Shown here: positions 41,959 through 51,920 of the stretch, one piece after another
Layout: the number at the start of each line of letters is the position of its first letter
How positions within the stretch are numbered: the stretch's first letter is position 1
NCBI GenBank assembly: GCA_017530365.1
Contig: JAFXMK010000018.1
Span: 62,001 to 126,000, forward strand
Source: Bacteroidales bacterium
GTDB taxonomy: Bacteria; Bacteroidota; Bacteroidia; Bacteroidales; F082
Direction of reading: 5' to 3'
Length of the DNA: 64,000 nt
Position numbers and translations under genes: made by a program
Notes under the pieces: generated by a model
The model's database searches: none
What the model was told of the DNA's origin: nothing
Seen by the model: the letters and a program-made list of their open reading frames with translations, nothing else

Positions 41959-42966
41959 TCAGTACTTCATCATCTCGATGAGGTCCACCATTCTGTTGGA
42001 GTAACCCCATTCGTTGTCGTACCACGACATGATCTTCACCATCTTGCCCATCACCATGGTGCTTTGGGCATCGAAGATGCTGCTGTGTGGGTTGTGGATG
42101 ACGTCGCAGCTGACGATCGGGTCCTCGGTGTATTCGAGCACGCCTTTCATCGGGCCTTCAGCGGCTTCCTTCATGGCAGCGTTGATTTCTTCCTTGGTGG
42201 CTTCGGTCTTCAAAGTGCAGACGAGGTCAACAAGTGAACCGGTGGGCGTAGGAACGCGGACAGCGATACCGTCGAGCTTGCCGTTAAGGTCGGGGATGAC
42301 GATGCCCACTGCTTTGGCGGCGCCAGTGGTGGTCGGAATCTGTGACATGGCGGCGCTACGGGCACGGCGCAAATCGCTGTGCGGACCGTCGAGGATCACC
42401 TGGTCGTTGGTGTAGCTGTGGATGGTGGTGATGTAACCCTGCTCGATGCCGAAACGGTCGTTCAACACCTTGGCAACAGGAGCCAGGCAGTTGGTGGTGC
42501 AGGAAGCGTTGGATACGCATTCGATGTCGTCGGTGAGCTCGTGGTTGTTCACGCCAACCACGATGGTGGCGTCGATGGCATCCTTCGAAGGAGCAGAGAG
42601 GATGACCTTCTTGGCGCCGTTCTTCAGGTGGTCGCCATAGCCGCCCTTGCTGCTTTCCTTGGAGCGGAACACACCGGTGGACTCAACCACCACGTCAGGG
42701 GTCTTGCCCCATTTGATGTTCAGCGGAGAGCGCTCAGCCGTGACTGGGATGCGCTGTCCGTTGACGATCAGCGCGGTCTCGTCATATTCCACCGTGCCGG
42801 GGAACTTGCCCTGGGTGGAGTCGTATTTCAACAGGTGGGCCAGCACCTTGGTGCTTGTCAGGTCGTTGACGCCCACGATTTCAAGATTCGGACGTTCGCA
42901 GATGATGCGGAACACGTTGCGGCCAATACGGCCGAAACCATTGATACCAACTTTAATCTTTTCCAT
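41959..42966 (-). CDS. gap: Glyceraldehyde-3-phosphate dehydrogenase
   Basis: 335 residues, full length. NAD-binding GINGFGRIGRN at the start, catalytic Cys in SNASCTTNCLAPV, and catalytic His in TTIHSYTNDQ. Converts glyceraldehyde-3-phosphate, phosphate and NAD to 1,3-bisphosphoglycerate in glycolysis/gluconeogenesis. Own -7 box; divergent from the PPDK-like gene, with 109 nt between the starts. Confidence 0.97.
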   Translation of the reverse strand: MEKIKVGINGFGRIGRNVFRIICERPNLEIVGVNDLTSTKVLAHLLKYDSTQGKFPGTVEYDETALIVNGQRIPVTAERSPLNIKWGKTPDVVVESTGVFRSKESSKGGYGDHLKNGAKKVILSAPSKDAIDATIVVGVNNHELTDDIECVSNASCTTNCLAPVAKVLNDRFGIEQGYITTIHSYTNDQVILDGPHSDLRRARSAAMSQIPTTTGAAKAVGIVIPDLNGKLDGIAVRVPTPTGSLVDLVCTLKTEATKEEINAAMKEAAEGPMKGVLEYTEDPIVSCDVIHNPHSSIFDAQSTMVMGKMVKIMSWYDNEWGYSNRMVDLIEMMKY

Positions 42967-43007
42967 TTTTTATGATTGTTTGATGATTTTGTTTTGACTA
43001 CAAACTG

Positions 43008-43015
43008 CAAAAATA
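43008..43015 (-). promoter_or_regulatory. -7 box for gap
   Basis: Minus-strand TATTTTTG, ~41 nt before the gap ATG. Confidence 0.6.
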
Positions 43016-43048
43016 CGATTTCTGCGGGAAACTTCGGCTGTTTTTCCA

Positions 43049-43056
43049 TATTTTTG
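43049..43056 (+). promoter_or_regulatory. -7 box for the PPDK-like gene
   Basis: TATTTTTG, 19 nt before the ATG at 43076; back to back with the gap promoter. Confidence 0.6.
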
Positions 43057-43075
43057 CACAAACATTCTTTCAATC

Positions 43076-46000
43076 ATGTCCGAACCCTTCAAATCCCAGG
43101 CTCTTGAAGCCAACCTGGAACAAACCAGATACAAAGATATCTTCATCCCCGACGAGCATCAGCAGTTCATCAACCTGTCAACCAAATACTTTGGCATCAA
43201 CAAAAGAGCCAAGGACTGCATCACCGAATTCCATCATCCGCTGTCGAACCACACCTTCGTTGTCGAAGAACTGCGTAAGATTCTCATGGACGACTTCTGG
43301 TTTTACACCCGCGACGATGTGCCTGCCGATGCCTATCTCGTCCCCCTGGAGATGATGCGGAGCCTGCTTAGGCCGGATGTCCCGAAGAAACTGAGACTTA
43401 GCATTGTCAATACGCTGCTGGAGTTTGTATCTGTGGAAGACAGAAGGCAGAAGACAGGAGACAGAATCATTGATGCGGTTTTCGACATCCTCAACGAGCG
43501 CTTCGACGCTAACCGCGACTGCTACATCCTGGCTTCAAAATACGCCATCCGCTATCTCGACAAGCTGGCCTGTGATGAGCACTACGGTGCTAAGGCCCAG
43601 GGCTTGGTGAGGATGATTCTGAAAGAGACGTACCGCTATTGGCGCGACACTACCATGGTGGAAAAATGGCTTGACGACAAGGCATCACTGGTGGAACCAC
43701 TTGAAGCGCAAGCCATCAGGGATTCCATCGGACAACCATATTTCGACATGCTGAATGCCGACCTCGAGGCGGCCGACACTTGGGAGAAGCTGTCGTCCCT
43801 TCCCATCTATGACCAGATTGCCGCCCGTTTCACCAAGTCGGAAGAGGCATTCCCGCATTTCATCACGAAGTTCCATTATGTGTTCTATCTGCTGCATCTT
43901 CCCGGCATGGATAGCCAGCGCGAACGCCTCATCTGGAACATGAACAAGATGCTCCGCGAGGCTGTTGACGAGATGGAGCAAGACCAGATCATGCCTTTCA
44001 TCGATACCATCTTCGACCTGGCTCAAGAGCTGAGGAAAGACTACATGTCGGCGGTCCTCGACTTCCAGCTGACCTTGGGTTTGAAGATCATCGACATCGA
44101 CCAGACGGAACAGAAGGAGATCGTCAACTACTTTGAGAAAAAGCTCATCAACTTCGGTTTCGTCACGCCAGGCAAGGTCTTCGTGGATGAAGACTGGCAA
44201 CTGTCGGTCGATGAGAACCATATCAAGAACATCCGCGTGTGGCTGGAGCTCATCGAGCATTCCAAGTTCCCCATGGAGAAGCTGCTGTCGTCTTTGATCG
44301 TCAACCTGAAGCTGGGCGGCATCTTCCTCAGCGACACCGACCTCTTCCAGCGCGAGATCACCAAGATCCTCAACTCTAACATCAGCCCCTATTATAAGAA
44401 GGTAAAGCAACTCACCCGCATCTTCCCGGTGTATTTCAACGAGATCGGAGCAGAAGGCGAGATCCGTAATGTCACCACCAATATGGACGAGATTTCTGGG
44501 CGTGAGGACAAGCTAGTGCACTTCCTCCGCAAGCAGGTGCATACCGAGAGCAACAACACCCTCATCGGCCTCACACTCAGTGTGTTCAAGTTTTGGAGCG
44601 ACGGCATCAAAGAGAACCTCAGATCCATTCTCCCGAACAATGTGTATGACAGCATCGATGTTCACAGCCAATGGTTCACATACGTGCATGACATCACGGT
44701 CACGATGAGCGAGACTAGCTGCCTCGATCCCGAGGACCTGCTCATGCTCTCGCGCGACGACTTCGACAAACTCATCGTCCGTGCCGTGGAGAAGCTGGGC
44801 ATCGACCAAGCGATCGGCGACCGCGAGCATGCCCGTTTGATGGATATCAAGGACCTGTATGCTTTCCTCAGGGAGAAGTATTCCTTTGAGAGTGTCAATA
44901 TCTTCAGCTCGTTGCGGAGCTATCCTTTCCTTGCCGACAAGGACATTGACGAATTCGAGAAGGCTTATAAAAACAAGGAGGTTGGCAAGTCGCTGAAGCT
45001 TATCTATGCCTTCATGGAGAAACTTAAATCGGTGATTTTCAACCCCGAAGAGAGTGAAGGATGGGAAAATATCTACCACAAACGCCATATCGCCATCGGC
45101 ATCCCATCGATGTATGGCACCTACCGCGAGAACAAATTCGAGGCCATGGGCCTGACGTTCCGCTTGGAGCGCGTGGCCACCCAGTTGATGGAACAAGTGG
45201 TGCAGAGCATCAACTTGGAATATATCTCCGCCCGCACGTTGGAGGTGATCTACGACATTCTCGAATACTTCCGCGAAGGTCTTGAACTCGACGGCATCAC
45301 CAACCAAGGACTCAACTCGAAGCTCAAGATGCTCAAGTACTCGTTGACTTCCCGAAGCTTCTCCTTCGACCAATACATCAACATCTTCCAGTTTATCTCC
45401 GAAGACATCAAACGCATTGTCATCAGCTACTTCCTCAAGTCGTACGAATATCCGTTGAAGGTCATCGTGCCGCAGCTCTTCGACCCTGAAGGTACACTCG
45501 ACGAACGTGAGACCGCCGCTTTGGTCAGCCGCAAGTCCGAGGAGTTCCACCGCGACCTGCTTTCTGATGCCTTCCTAATGCAGCCTTTGGACAACTTCAT
45601 CGCCCGCATCCTCAAGTCGTTGCGTGGCATGGCCGCCGACCTCGACCAGAAGCTGATTAACGACATCATGACCTACAACTCAGAGATGCTCATCAGCCCC
45701 TTCTGGGAGGCCACGCCAAAGATGGACAACCAGGTGTTTATCGGCAACAAGGCCTATCATTTGAAGAACCTCTATCTGAATGGATTGCCTGTGCCTCCAG
45801 GTTTCGTCATCACCACCGAGACTTTCCGTCGCAATGACACCATCAACACGATTCCCGAACTGCGTTCTGAGATCCACGGCATGATCCGTCGTTTCATTGA
45901 CGGGTTGGAAGGCATCACCAAGAAGCGTTTCGGCGACCCATCCAATCCTTTGCTGCTCTCGGTGCGTTCGGGTACGGCCATCTCGATGCCGGGTGCCATG

Positions 46001-47215
46001 GACACCCTGCTCAACGTCGGTCTGAACGACGAGATTGCCGAGGCGGTGGCTCAGGATCCCGAAAGGGCATGGGTCTTATGGGATTCCTATCGCCGTCTTA
46101 TTCAGAGCTGGGGTATGGCCAAAGGCATCGAACGCGATGTGTTCGACGATGAGATCAACGCCTACAAGCAGCAGACAGGCGTGGTGATGAAAGCCGACTT
46201 CTCTTCAGAGCAGATGAAGGAGATCGCCATGGCCTACAAGCGCATCCTGTCAGACCACGGCGTGATCTTTGAGCAGGACTCGTTCAAGCAACTTATCGAG
46301 TGTGTAAACATGGTCATCGATTCGTGGAACTCAGAGCGTGCGCTGGCCTACCGCCGTCATCTCGGTATTTCCGAGAATTGGGGTACCGCTGTCATCGTCC
46401 AGCAGATGATCTTCGGCAACCGCAGCGCCACCTCTGGCACGGGCGTGGTGTTCACCCAGAACCCCAACCGCGAACGTCCTGGCGTGCATCTCTATGGCGA
46501 CTTCACACTGCGCAGTCAGGGCGAGGACATCGTGGGTGGCCTTGTGAAGCCGTTGCCGATAGGGGAGACCCAACGCAAGGCTGCGGGTCTCGAAGGTCCT
46601 TCCATGCAGACACTGCTGCCCGACATGTACAAGAAAATCTATAACACGGCCGTGAAGCTCACCGAAGAGTTAGGCTACAGCCCGCAGGAGATCGAGTTTA
46701 CTTTCGAAAGCGATAACCCTGACGATTTCTATATCCTGCAGACCCGTGACCAAGACCTCAAGACAGTGGATAGTGGTCAGTCGGCGGTTAACAGTTCCTT
46801 TGTCTTCGAGAAGCCCGAGCAACGGCTGCAGCTTTCCGTGGGTCGAGGCATGGGTATCGGTGGAGGTGCCATGAACGGCTTGGCCGCCTTCAACGCACGG
46901 CAGATCCAGGAGCTGCGTGAGCAACATCCTGACGACAATGTCATCTTGGTCCGTCCCGACACTGTGCCTGACGACATCGGCATGATCTTCGACTGCGACG
47001 GCCTGCTTACTGCCCGTGGCGGTGCCACCTCCCATGCGGCAGTCACAGCTGTGCGTCTGGGTAAGGTCTGCGTGGTCAGCTGCGACGGCCTCGACGTGGA
47101 TGTGGACGATGAATTCGGCGCTATCAACGGACATCCGCTCCATCAAGGCGACAAGATCGCCATCGACGGTAATCTCGGATTGGTTTATCTGGGACATCAT
47201 ACAACGGAATCATAA
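43076..47215 (+). CDS. Large PPDK-like protein: ATP-binding and phosphohistidine domains without a PEP/pyruvate barrel
   Basis: 1379 residues, no signal peptide. Residues ~1-880 match no domain I recognise; they look alpha-helical and soluble. Residues ~885-1240 are a PPDK/PEP-synthase nucleotide-binding domain (KAYHLKNLYLNGLPVPPGF, LLSVRSGTAISMPGAMDTLL, SGTGVVFTQNPNRERPG, EFTFESDNPDDFYILQTRDQ). Residues ~1270-1370 are the swivelling phosphohistidine domain, with His1320 in GGATSHAAVTAVRLGKVCV. The protein ends there, without the C-terminal barrel that binds PEP/pyruvate in PPDK. So phosphate could pass from ATP to His1320 and then to an unknown acceptor, perhaps held by the N-terminal region. 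Two dispersed-repeat tracts encode short inserts at ~120-130 and ~1228-1240. Divergent from gap. Confidence 0.8.
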   Translation: MSEPFKSQALEANLEQTRYKDIFIPDEHQQFINLSTKYFGINKRAKDCITEFHHPLSNHTFVVEELRKILMDDFWFYTRDDVPADAYLVPLEMMRSLLRPDVPKKLRLSIVNTLLEFVSVEDRRQKTGDRIIDAVFDILNERFDANRDCYILASKYAIRYLDKLACDEHYGAKAQGLVRMILKETYRYWRDTTMVEKWLDDKASLVEPLEAQAIRDSIGQPYFDMLNADLEAADTWEKLSSLPIYDQIAARFTKSEEAFPHFITKFHYVFYLLHLPGMDSQRERLIWNMNKMLREAVDEMEQDQIMPFIDTIFDLAQELRKDYMSAVLDFQLTLGLKIIDIDQTEQKEIVNYFEKKLINFGFVTPGKVFVDEDWQLSVDENHIKNIRVWLELIEHSKFPMEKLLSSLIVNLKLGGIFLSDTDLFQREITKILNSNISPYYKKVKQLTRIFPVYFNEIGAEGEIRNVTTNMDEISGREDKLVHFLRKQVHTESNNTLIGLTLSVFKFWSDGIKENLRSILPNNVYDSIDVHSQWFTYVHDITVTMSETSCLDPEDLLMLSRDDFDKLIVRAVEKLGIDQAIGDREHARLMDIKDLYAFLREKYSFESVNIFSSLRSYPFLADKDIDEFEKAYKNKEVGKSLKLIYAFMEKLKSVIFNPEESEGWENIYHKRHIAIGIPSMYGTYRENKFEAMGLTFRLERVATQLMEQVVQSINLEYISARTLEVIYDILEYFREGLELDGITNQGLNSKLKMLKYSLTSRSFSFDQYINIFQFISEDIKRIVISYFLKSYEYPLKVIVPQLFDPEGTLDERETAALVSRKSEEFHRDLLSDAFLMQPLDNFIARILKSLRGMAADLDQKLINDIMTYNSEMLISPFWEATPKMDNQVFIGNKAYHLKNLYLNGLPVPPGFVITTETFRRNDTINTIPELRSEIHGMIRRFIDGLEGITKKRFGDPSNPLLLSVRSGTAISMPGAMDTLLNVGLNDEIAEAVAQDPERAWVLWDSYRRLIQSWGMAKGIERDVFDDEINAYKQQTGVVMKADFSSEQMKEIAMAYKRILSDHGVIFEQDSFKQLIECVNMVIDSWNSERALAYRRHLGISENWGTAVIVQQMIFGNRSATSGTGVVFTQNPNRERPGVHLYGDFTLRSQGEDIVGGLVKPLPIGETQRKAAGLEGPSMQTLLPDMYKKIYNTAVKLTEELGYSPQEIEFTFESDNPDDFYILQTRDQDLKTVDSGQSAVNSSFVFEKPEQRLQLSVGRGMGIGGGAMNGLAAFNARQIQELREQHPDDNVILVRPDTVPDDIGMIFDCDGLLTARGGATSHAAVTAVRLGKVCVVSCDGLDVDVDDEFGAINGHPLHQGDKIAIDGNLGLVYLGHHTTES
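43435..43467. repeat. Dispersed purine-rich tract inside the PPDK-like gene
   Basis: GAAGACAGAAGGCAGAAGAC and GGAGACAGA units, encoding EDRRQKTGDR in frame. Confidence 0.5.
46759..46796. repeat. Dispersed GACAGTGGATAGTGGTCAGT-type tract inside the PPDK-like gene
   Basis: Units GACAGTGG/ATAGTGG/TCAGTCGG encode LKTVDSGQSAVNSS in the linker between the ATP-binding and phosphohistidine domains. Confidence 0.45.
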
Positions 47216-47221
47216 AAAACG

Positions 47222-47229
47222 TATCTTTG
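47222..47229 (+). promoter_or_regulatory. -7 box for the lipoprotein gene at 47255
   Basis: TATCTTTG, 25 nt before the ATG, 6 nt after the PPDK-like stop. Confidence 0.6.
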
Positions 47230-47254
47230 TGCAATCTTATAAACTAACGATATC

Positions 47255-48271
47255 ATGAAAACACTCCATTTCCTGATTGTTGCGGCTTTGGCTGTCTTGA
47301 TTGCCAGCTGCGCACAAAACAACAACAAACTGTCTGAACCAAACAAACCAGCTGAACAAAGCACGCTCGCTGAAAAATATGGTCTTTTCTACATTGAAGA
47401 TGGGAAGCTTTGGCTCTATGATCTTGAGACGCATTATGCGGATCGCTATAACAACGAGACCGATAGCATCGTCCGTGCCGTGCTTGCCAAAAACAACGTG
47501 CTCTATTACAGCGTCGACAAAGACGGCGAACTGCTGCTGCGTTGCCTCGACTTGAACGACACCAACCCCATGCCCGAACAGCTGGCCGATTGGGACGTGC
47601 CGGTAGAAGGAAGGACGGAGCTGGACGGCTTCGGCGCCATGTACCTCAACTATGAGGAGACCCAAGTTGCCTTGGAATGTGATGTGAGATGGTTTGCCGG
47701 CTTGTTCTACAACCTCGCCGTCTATGACATCGCCTCGAAAACGGTCACAGTCCAAGAGCTTTACAAAGCCGTGATGGATGGGGATGAATTCGTCACCTTT
47801 GAGGATATCTCAGACAATAGCGGCTTCGACCGCTGGGGACCTGAAAGCGTCTCCTCTGACCCGACGGGCAACCTTCTTGAAAACGTGGACAACGACATCT
47901 ATTATGTTGGCGACGGTCAAAGGGTCTGCCTGACCGACCAGATTGACATGGAAAATTTAGCTGACATCGGGTTGGGGAAAGAAGATTTTGATGTGGATGC
48001 CTCAGTGGATCCCACGCAAAAAAGAGCGTTGATAGGATACAATGTCGGGCTGGGCGACGGTACCATTGGCTTTTACGTCGTGTCGAGCATAGATGGCAAG
48101 CAGCAGAAAGAACTTGAAGGTTCAGACTATGAGACCAGCAATCCGACGTGGCTTCCCGACGGCTCGCTGCTCTATGTTGGCTACTATGACGGCGCAGGCC
48201 TCTTCCTGCTGGATCCTGATGGTAACATCCAAAAGATCGCCGAATCCGAGATCTACAGTGTGCTGCATTAA
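47255..48271 (+). CDS. Putative lipoprotein with beta-propeller-like repeats
   Basis: 338 residues. Lipobox LIASC near residue 19. The rest has repeated 'YYVGDG', 'LLYVGYYDGAGLFLLDPDG' and similar short WD/TolB-like strands, suggesting a small beta-propeller, but no family is firm. Preceded by its own -7 box and followed 24 nt later by lepA, with a promoter between. Function unknown. Confidence 0.75.
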   Translation: MKTLHFLIVAALAVLIASCAQNNNKLSEPNKPAEQSTLAEKYGLFYIEDGKLWLYDLETHYADRYNNETDSIVRAVLAKNNVLYYSVDKDGELLLRCLDLNDTNPMPEQLADWDVPVEGRTELDGFGAMYLNYEETQVALECDVRWFAGLFYNLAVYDIASKTVTVQELYKAVMDGDEFVTFEDISDNSGFDRWGPESVSSDPTGNLLENVDNDIYYVGDGQRVCLTDQIDMENLADIGLGKEDFDVDASVDPTQKRALIGYNVGLGDGTIGFYVVSSIDGKQQKELEGSDYETSNPTWLPDGSLLYVGYYDGAGLFLLDPDGNIQKIAESEIYSVLH

Positions 48272-48281
48272 GATATTTTCG

Positions 48282-48289
48282 TATCTTTG
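48282..48289 (+). promoter_or_regulatory. -7 box for lepA, implying a near-leaderless mRNA
   Basis: TATCTTTG, only 6 nt before the ATG at 48296. In Bacteroidota, transcription starts ~4-6 nt after this box, leaving almost no 5' leader. The box is also one arm of an AAGATA/TATCTT inverted repeat. Confidence 0.5.
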
Positions 48290-48295
48290 CGCCCC

Positions 48296-50083
48296 ATGAA
48301 GAACATCCGGAATTTCTGCATTATCGCCCATATTGACCACGGCAAATCGACCTTGGCCGACCGTCTTCTTGAACTCACCAAGACTGTCAGCGAGAAGGAA
48401 CTTGTTGACCAGGTGCTCGACGACATGGATCTCGAGCGTGAGCGCGGCATTACCATCAAGAGCCACGCCATCCAGATGAAGTATGAGTATCAAGGTGAAG
48501 TCTATACCTTGAACCTTATCGACACCCCTGGCCACGTGGACTTCTCTTACGAGGTCTCCCGTTCCATCGCTGCTTGCGAGGGAGCCCTCCTTGTGGTGGA
48601 CGCCACCCAAGGCATCCAAGCCCAGACCATCTCCAACCTCTATATGGCCTTGGAACACGACCTTGAGATCATCCCCGTGATGAACAAGATCGACATGGAT
48701 AGCGCCATGGTAGATGTGGTGGAAGACCAGATCGTGGATATGTTGGGATGCGACCCCTCGGAAATCCTTAGGGTAAGTGCCCGTACCGGCGAAGGTGTCC
48801 CTGCTATCCTTGACGCTATCGTTGAGAAAATACCTGCGCCGAAAGGCGATCCCGAGGCGCCGCTGCAAGCTCTGATCTTCGACTCGGTGTTCAACTCCTA
48901 TCGGGGCATCATCGCCTATTTCCGTGTCGTGAATGGCACCATGCGCACCAACGACTTGGTGAAATTCTTCGCTACAGGCAAGGAGTACAATGCCGACGAA
49001 ATAGGCGTGTTGCAGTTGCATCAGGTACCAGTGAAGGAGCTCTCGGCAGGCAATGTGGGCTATATCATCTCAGGTATCAAGACCTCCAAGGAGGTCAAGG
49101 TGGGCGACACCATCACCCATGTGGAACGTCCCTGCGAGAAGCCCGTGGAAGGCTTTGAGAACGTCAAACCCATGCTGTTTGCTGGTATCTATCCGGTAGA
49201 TGCCGACGACTATGAGGAGCTGCGCGCCTCTCTTGAGAAGCTGCAGCTGAACGACGCTTCACTTGTCTGGGAACCTGAGTCTTCAGCCGCTTTGGGCTTC
49301 GGCTTCCGTTGCGGATTCCTCGGACTGCTGCACATGGAAATCGTCCAGGAACGTCTCGACCGCGAATTCGACATGGATGTGATCACCACCGTGCCCAACG
49401 TCTCGTTCAAATGCTTCAAGACGGACGGTGAGATGATCGAGGTGCACAACCCGAGCGGCTTGCCTGAGGTGACCAAGATCGACCATATTGAGGAACCCTA
49501 TATCATCGCCCAGATCATCTCTAAGAACGAGTTCACGGGTCCCATCATGACTCTCTGCATCGATCGGCGTGGTGTCCTCAAGAACCAAGTCTATCTATCG
49601 ACCGATAGGGTGGAGCTGACCTTCCAGATGCCGCTGAGTGAGATTGTGTTTGATTTCTACGACAAGCTGAAGTCCATCTCCAAGGGCTATGCCTCATTCG
49701 ACTACCACATCGCGGGCTATCAGGATGCCGATCTGGTGAAGCTCGACATCATGTTGAACGGCGAGTCCGTCGATGCCCTGTCCACCTTGATCCACCGCGG
49801 TCATGCCTACGACTTTGGCCGTCGCATGTGCGAGAAGCTCAAGGAGCTGATTCCAAGACACCAGTTTGACATTGCCATTCAGGCTGCCATCGGTGCTAAG
49901 ATCATCGCCAGAGAGACGGTGCGTCAGGTGCGTAAGGACGTGACGGCCAAGTGTTATGGTGGCGACGTGTCGCGTAAGCGCAAACTGCTTGAGAAGCAGA
50001 AGGCGGGTAAGAAGCGCATGCGCCAGATTGGTAACGTCGAGGTGCCCCAATCGGCCTTCCTCGCTGTTCTTAAGTTAGATTAG
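48296..50083 (+). CDS. lepA: Elongation factor 4 (LepA), ribosomal back-translocase GTPase
   Basis: 595 residues from the chosen start [20 protein letters not shown], the usual LepA N-terminus; the upstream TTG at 48287 lies inside the promoter box. G motifs: [28 protein letters not shown]. The C-terminal LepA-specific domain is complete ([32 protein letters not shown]). Acts on stalled ribosomes. Its stop overlaps the convergent dprA stop by 4 nt. Confidence 0.96.
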   Translation: MKNIRNFCIIAHIDHGKSTLADRLLELTKTVSEKELVDQVLDDMDLERERGITIKSHAIQMKYEYQGEVYTLNLIDTPGHVDFSYEVSRSIAACEGALLVVDATQGIQAQTISNLYMALEHDLEIIPVMNKIDMDSAMVDVVEDQIVDMLGCDPSEILRVSARTGEGVPAILDAIVEKIPAPKGDPEAPLQALIFDSVFNSYRGIIAYFRVVNGTMRTNDLVKFFATGKEYNADEIGVLQLHQVPVKELSAGNVGYIISGIKTSKEVKVGDTITHVERPCEKPVEGFENVKPMLFAGIYPVDADDYEELRASLEKLQLNDASLVWEPESSAALGFGFRCGFLGLLHMEIVQERLDREFDMDVITTVPNVSFKCFKTDGEMIEVHNPSGLPEVTKIDHIEEPYIIAQIISKNEFTGPIMTLCIDRRGVLKNQVYLSTDRVELTFQMPLSEIVFDFYDKLKSISKGYASFDYHIAGYQDADLVKLDIMLNGESVDALSTLIHRGHAYDFGRRMCEKLKELIPRHQFDIAIQAAIGAKIIARETVRQVRKDVTAKCYGGDVSRKRKLLEKQKAGKKRMRQIGNVEVPQSAFLAVLKLD

Positions 50084-51177
50084 CATCGTTGGTATCTTTT
50101 CCCTGGCAATGCCATCAGGATGCCGTCAAACTCCAGGTTGAGCAACAGGCTCGCCAGTTTGGTGGTGGGTAGCTCGGTTTTCACAATTAAGTCGTCGAGG
50201 TTGACGATGGACTGATTCTCAAAGCAGTCCATGATCTTTTTCTCTTCATCGTTGAGTTCCCTGAAAATGGAGGTCTGTCTTTCTTCGCCGAGGGGCCGTT
50301 CCCAGCGCATGACGTAGCGCAGGTTGGCGACGCTTTCCATGAGATGCGCACGGTTGGTGCGGATCAGGTAATTGCAGCCTTGGCTGTAGAGGTCCATCAC
50401 CCGGCCGGGATAGGCAAACACGTCGCGGCTGTAGGAGTTGGCAAGATTGGCGGTAATCAAGGAGCCGCCTTTCAGCGCCGACTCGATGACGATGACGGCG
50501 TCCGACATGCCAGCGATGATGCGGTTCCTTCGGGGGAAGTTCTCCCTGTCGGGCTGTGTGCCGCTCATGCACTCGGTAAGCAGTCCGCCGTTGGCGTGCA
50601 TCTCCGCTGCGAGTTTTTTGTTGGCAGCGGGGTAGATCTGCTGAAAGCCGTTGCCCAGCACCCCCACCGTGGGGATCCTAGCCTTTACCGATGACCGATG
50701 GGCGATGGTATCGACACCATAGGCGAGGCCACTGACGACCAGCACCTGCTCATCGACGAGTTCGTTCACCAAATTGACGCAGTTCTCTTTGCCGTATTCC
50801 GTGACGTTGCGTGTGCCGACGATGGCGACGACGCGGCTGGCGTTTAAGTTGGCGTTGCCTTTGTAATATAGCATCAACGGGCTGTCGTCGCATTGCAAAA
50901 GCCTTCGAGGATAGTCGGCATCTTGATAGAACAAGGGTTTGATGTCGTTTCTTTCGATGAAATCCACCTCTTGTTCCGCCCGTTTCAAGATGTCTTTAGG
51001 GTTGCTGAGCGCGTCAAGGGTGACTTCGCGCATGCCGCTGATCTTTTCCAGTGCTTTGCGTTTTTCCATGAATATTGCCTCTGCGCTGCCGCAGTAGGCA
51101 ACGAATTTCTTTCCGCTGATGTCGCCGATGCCGGGGATCAGGGTGATGGCGATTTGGTAAATGAGTTCGTGTTTCAT
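50080..51177 (-). CDS. dprA: DNA-processing protein A (DprA/Smf)
   Basis: 365 residues. Helix-hairpin-helix-like N-terminal region ([14 protein letters not shown]), Rossmann-like core with [25 protein letters not shown] and the [19 protein letters not shown] block, and a DprA-type winged helix at the C-terminus. DprA loads RecA onto incoming single-stranded DNA in natural transformation, though it is present in many non-competent bacteria too. Convergent 4-nt overlap with lepA; probably downstream of the DUF4160/DUF2442 pair. Confidence 0.93.
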   Translation of the reverse strand: MKHELIYQIAITLIPGIGDISGKKFVAYCGSAEAIFMEKRKALEKISGMREVTLDALSNPKDILKRAEQEVDFIERNDIKPLFYQDADYPRRLLQCDDSPLMLYYKGNANLNASRVVAIVGTRNVTEYGKENCVNLVNELVDEQVLVVSGLAYGVDTIAHRSSVKARIPTVGVLGNGFQQIYPAANKKLAAEMHANGGLLTECMSGTQPDRENFPRRNRIIAGMSDAVIVIESALKGGSLITANLANSYSRDVFAYPGRVMDLYSQGCNYLIRTNRAHLMESVANLRYVMRWERPLGEERQTSIFRELNDEEKKIMDCFENQSIVNLDDLIVKTELPTTKLASLLLNLEFDGILMALPGKRYQRC

Positions 51178-51203
51178 GTCTTTATCTAATCTCCATGGAG
51201 GTT

Positions 51204-51602
51204 TTATACAGCCATCAATTCCTTACCGACCTGGTGGATTGTCTCATAAATCAAATCCAAGCGGCTTGCGCTAGGCTTTTTGTTTCCACTGATGTATTGT
51301 GCCATCAAGCTCTGTGATATACCCATGCGTCTTGCCAGTGCTGAGACGTTCAATTCGGGATGAGCCATGAAAAGCTTGTAGAGCGCAGTCGGCTCAGGCT
51401 TTGAGAAGAACCCCTCGAAACTCAGATCTTCGTCCAATTCTTCCCAATGGATGCCGAAGCTGTCCGCTTCATAACGAAGACGTTGTTTTTGAGAGGCATT
51501 CCGCAATCTTGGATAGTCGGCGAATTGTTCGCAGGCTTCTTTCCCTTCCTCGGTCCGAATCCATATTGCGGTGTTGGTTAACCAGATTTTTTCAATGTTC
51601 AT
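51204..51602 (-). CDS. DUF2442-HTH protein, candidate antitoxin-like partner
   Basis: 132 residues. The N-terminal ~65 resemble DUF2442 (IEKIWLTNTAIWIRTEEG... DSFGIHWEELDEDLSFEG); the C-terminal ~60 are an XRE/Cro helix-turn-helix (LNVSALARRMGISQSLMAQY). Paired with the DUF4160 gene 15 nt upstream, the arrangement of a widespread putative type-II toxin-antitoxin-like pair. The HTH would allow autoregulation. Function unproven. Confidence 0.7.
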   Translation of the reverse strand: MNIEKIWLTNTAIWIRTEEGKEACEQFADYPRLRNASQKQRLRYEADSFGIHWEELDEDLSFEGFFSKPEPTALYKLFMAHPELNVSALARRMGISQSLMAQYISGNKKPSASRLDLIYETIHQVGKELMAV

Positions 51603-51617
51603 TTTGTATCTCGTTTT

Positions 51618-51857
51618 TTAGTTGTGGTTGTTAAAGTATGTGTTCCAGTGTTCAGAAATTGTTTCCACGTTTTCCTCAATAACGGACTCTATCAGTTTTA
51701 GTTCTGAAGTTTTAAATCCATGGTTTTCAATGAGCTCAATAGGAAATAGCTTGTATTTTGCCCTTGAGTTGTCTTTCACAACATGCACATGTATTGGCGT
51801 GTGGTCGTTGGAATAGAATTGAAATCTAAATCCGAAGATGATAAAAATGGTTGGCAT
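51618..51857 (-). CDS. DUF4160 small protein, partner of the DUF2442-HTH gene
   Basis: 79 residues: MPTIFIIFGFRFQFYSNDHT...PIHVHV is the DUF4160 signature, with conserved His residues. The family occurs next to DUF2442 genes and has been proposed as a toxin; the activity is unknown. Start at 51857, with a -7 box ~15 nt upstream. Confidence 0.7.
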   Translation of the reverse strand: MPTIFIIFGFRFQFYSNDHTPIHVHVVKDNSRAKYKLFPIELIENHGFKTSELKLIESVIEENVETISEHWNTYFNNHN

Positions 51858-51871
51858 GGCTTCTTTTTTTG

Positions 51872-51879
51872 CAAAGATA
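51872..51879 (-). promoter_or_regulatory. -7 box for the DUF4160/DUF2442 pair
   Basis: Minus-strand TATCTTTG, 14 nt before the DUF4160 ATG; divergent from the rsgA promoter. Confidence 0.6.
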
Positions 51880-51920
51880 GGTAATAAAATTATTACTATT
51901 TATATTTTTATATTTTTTTT

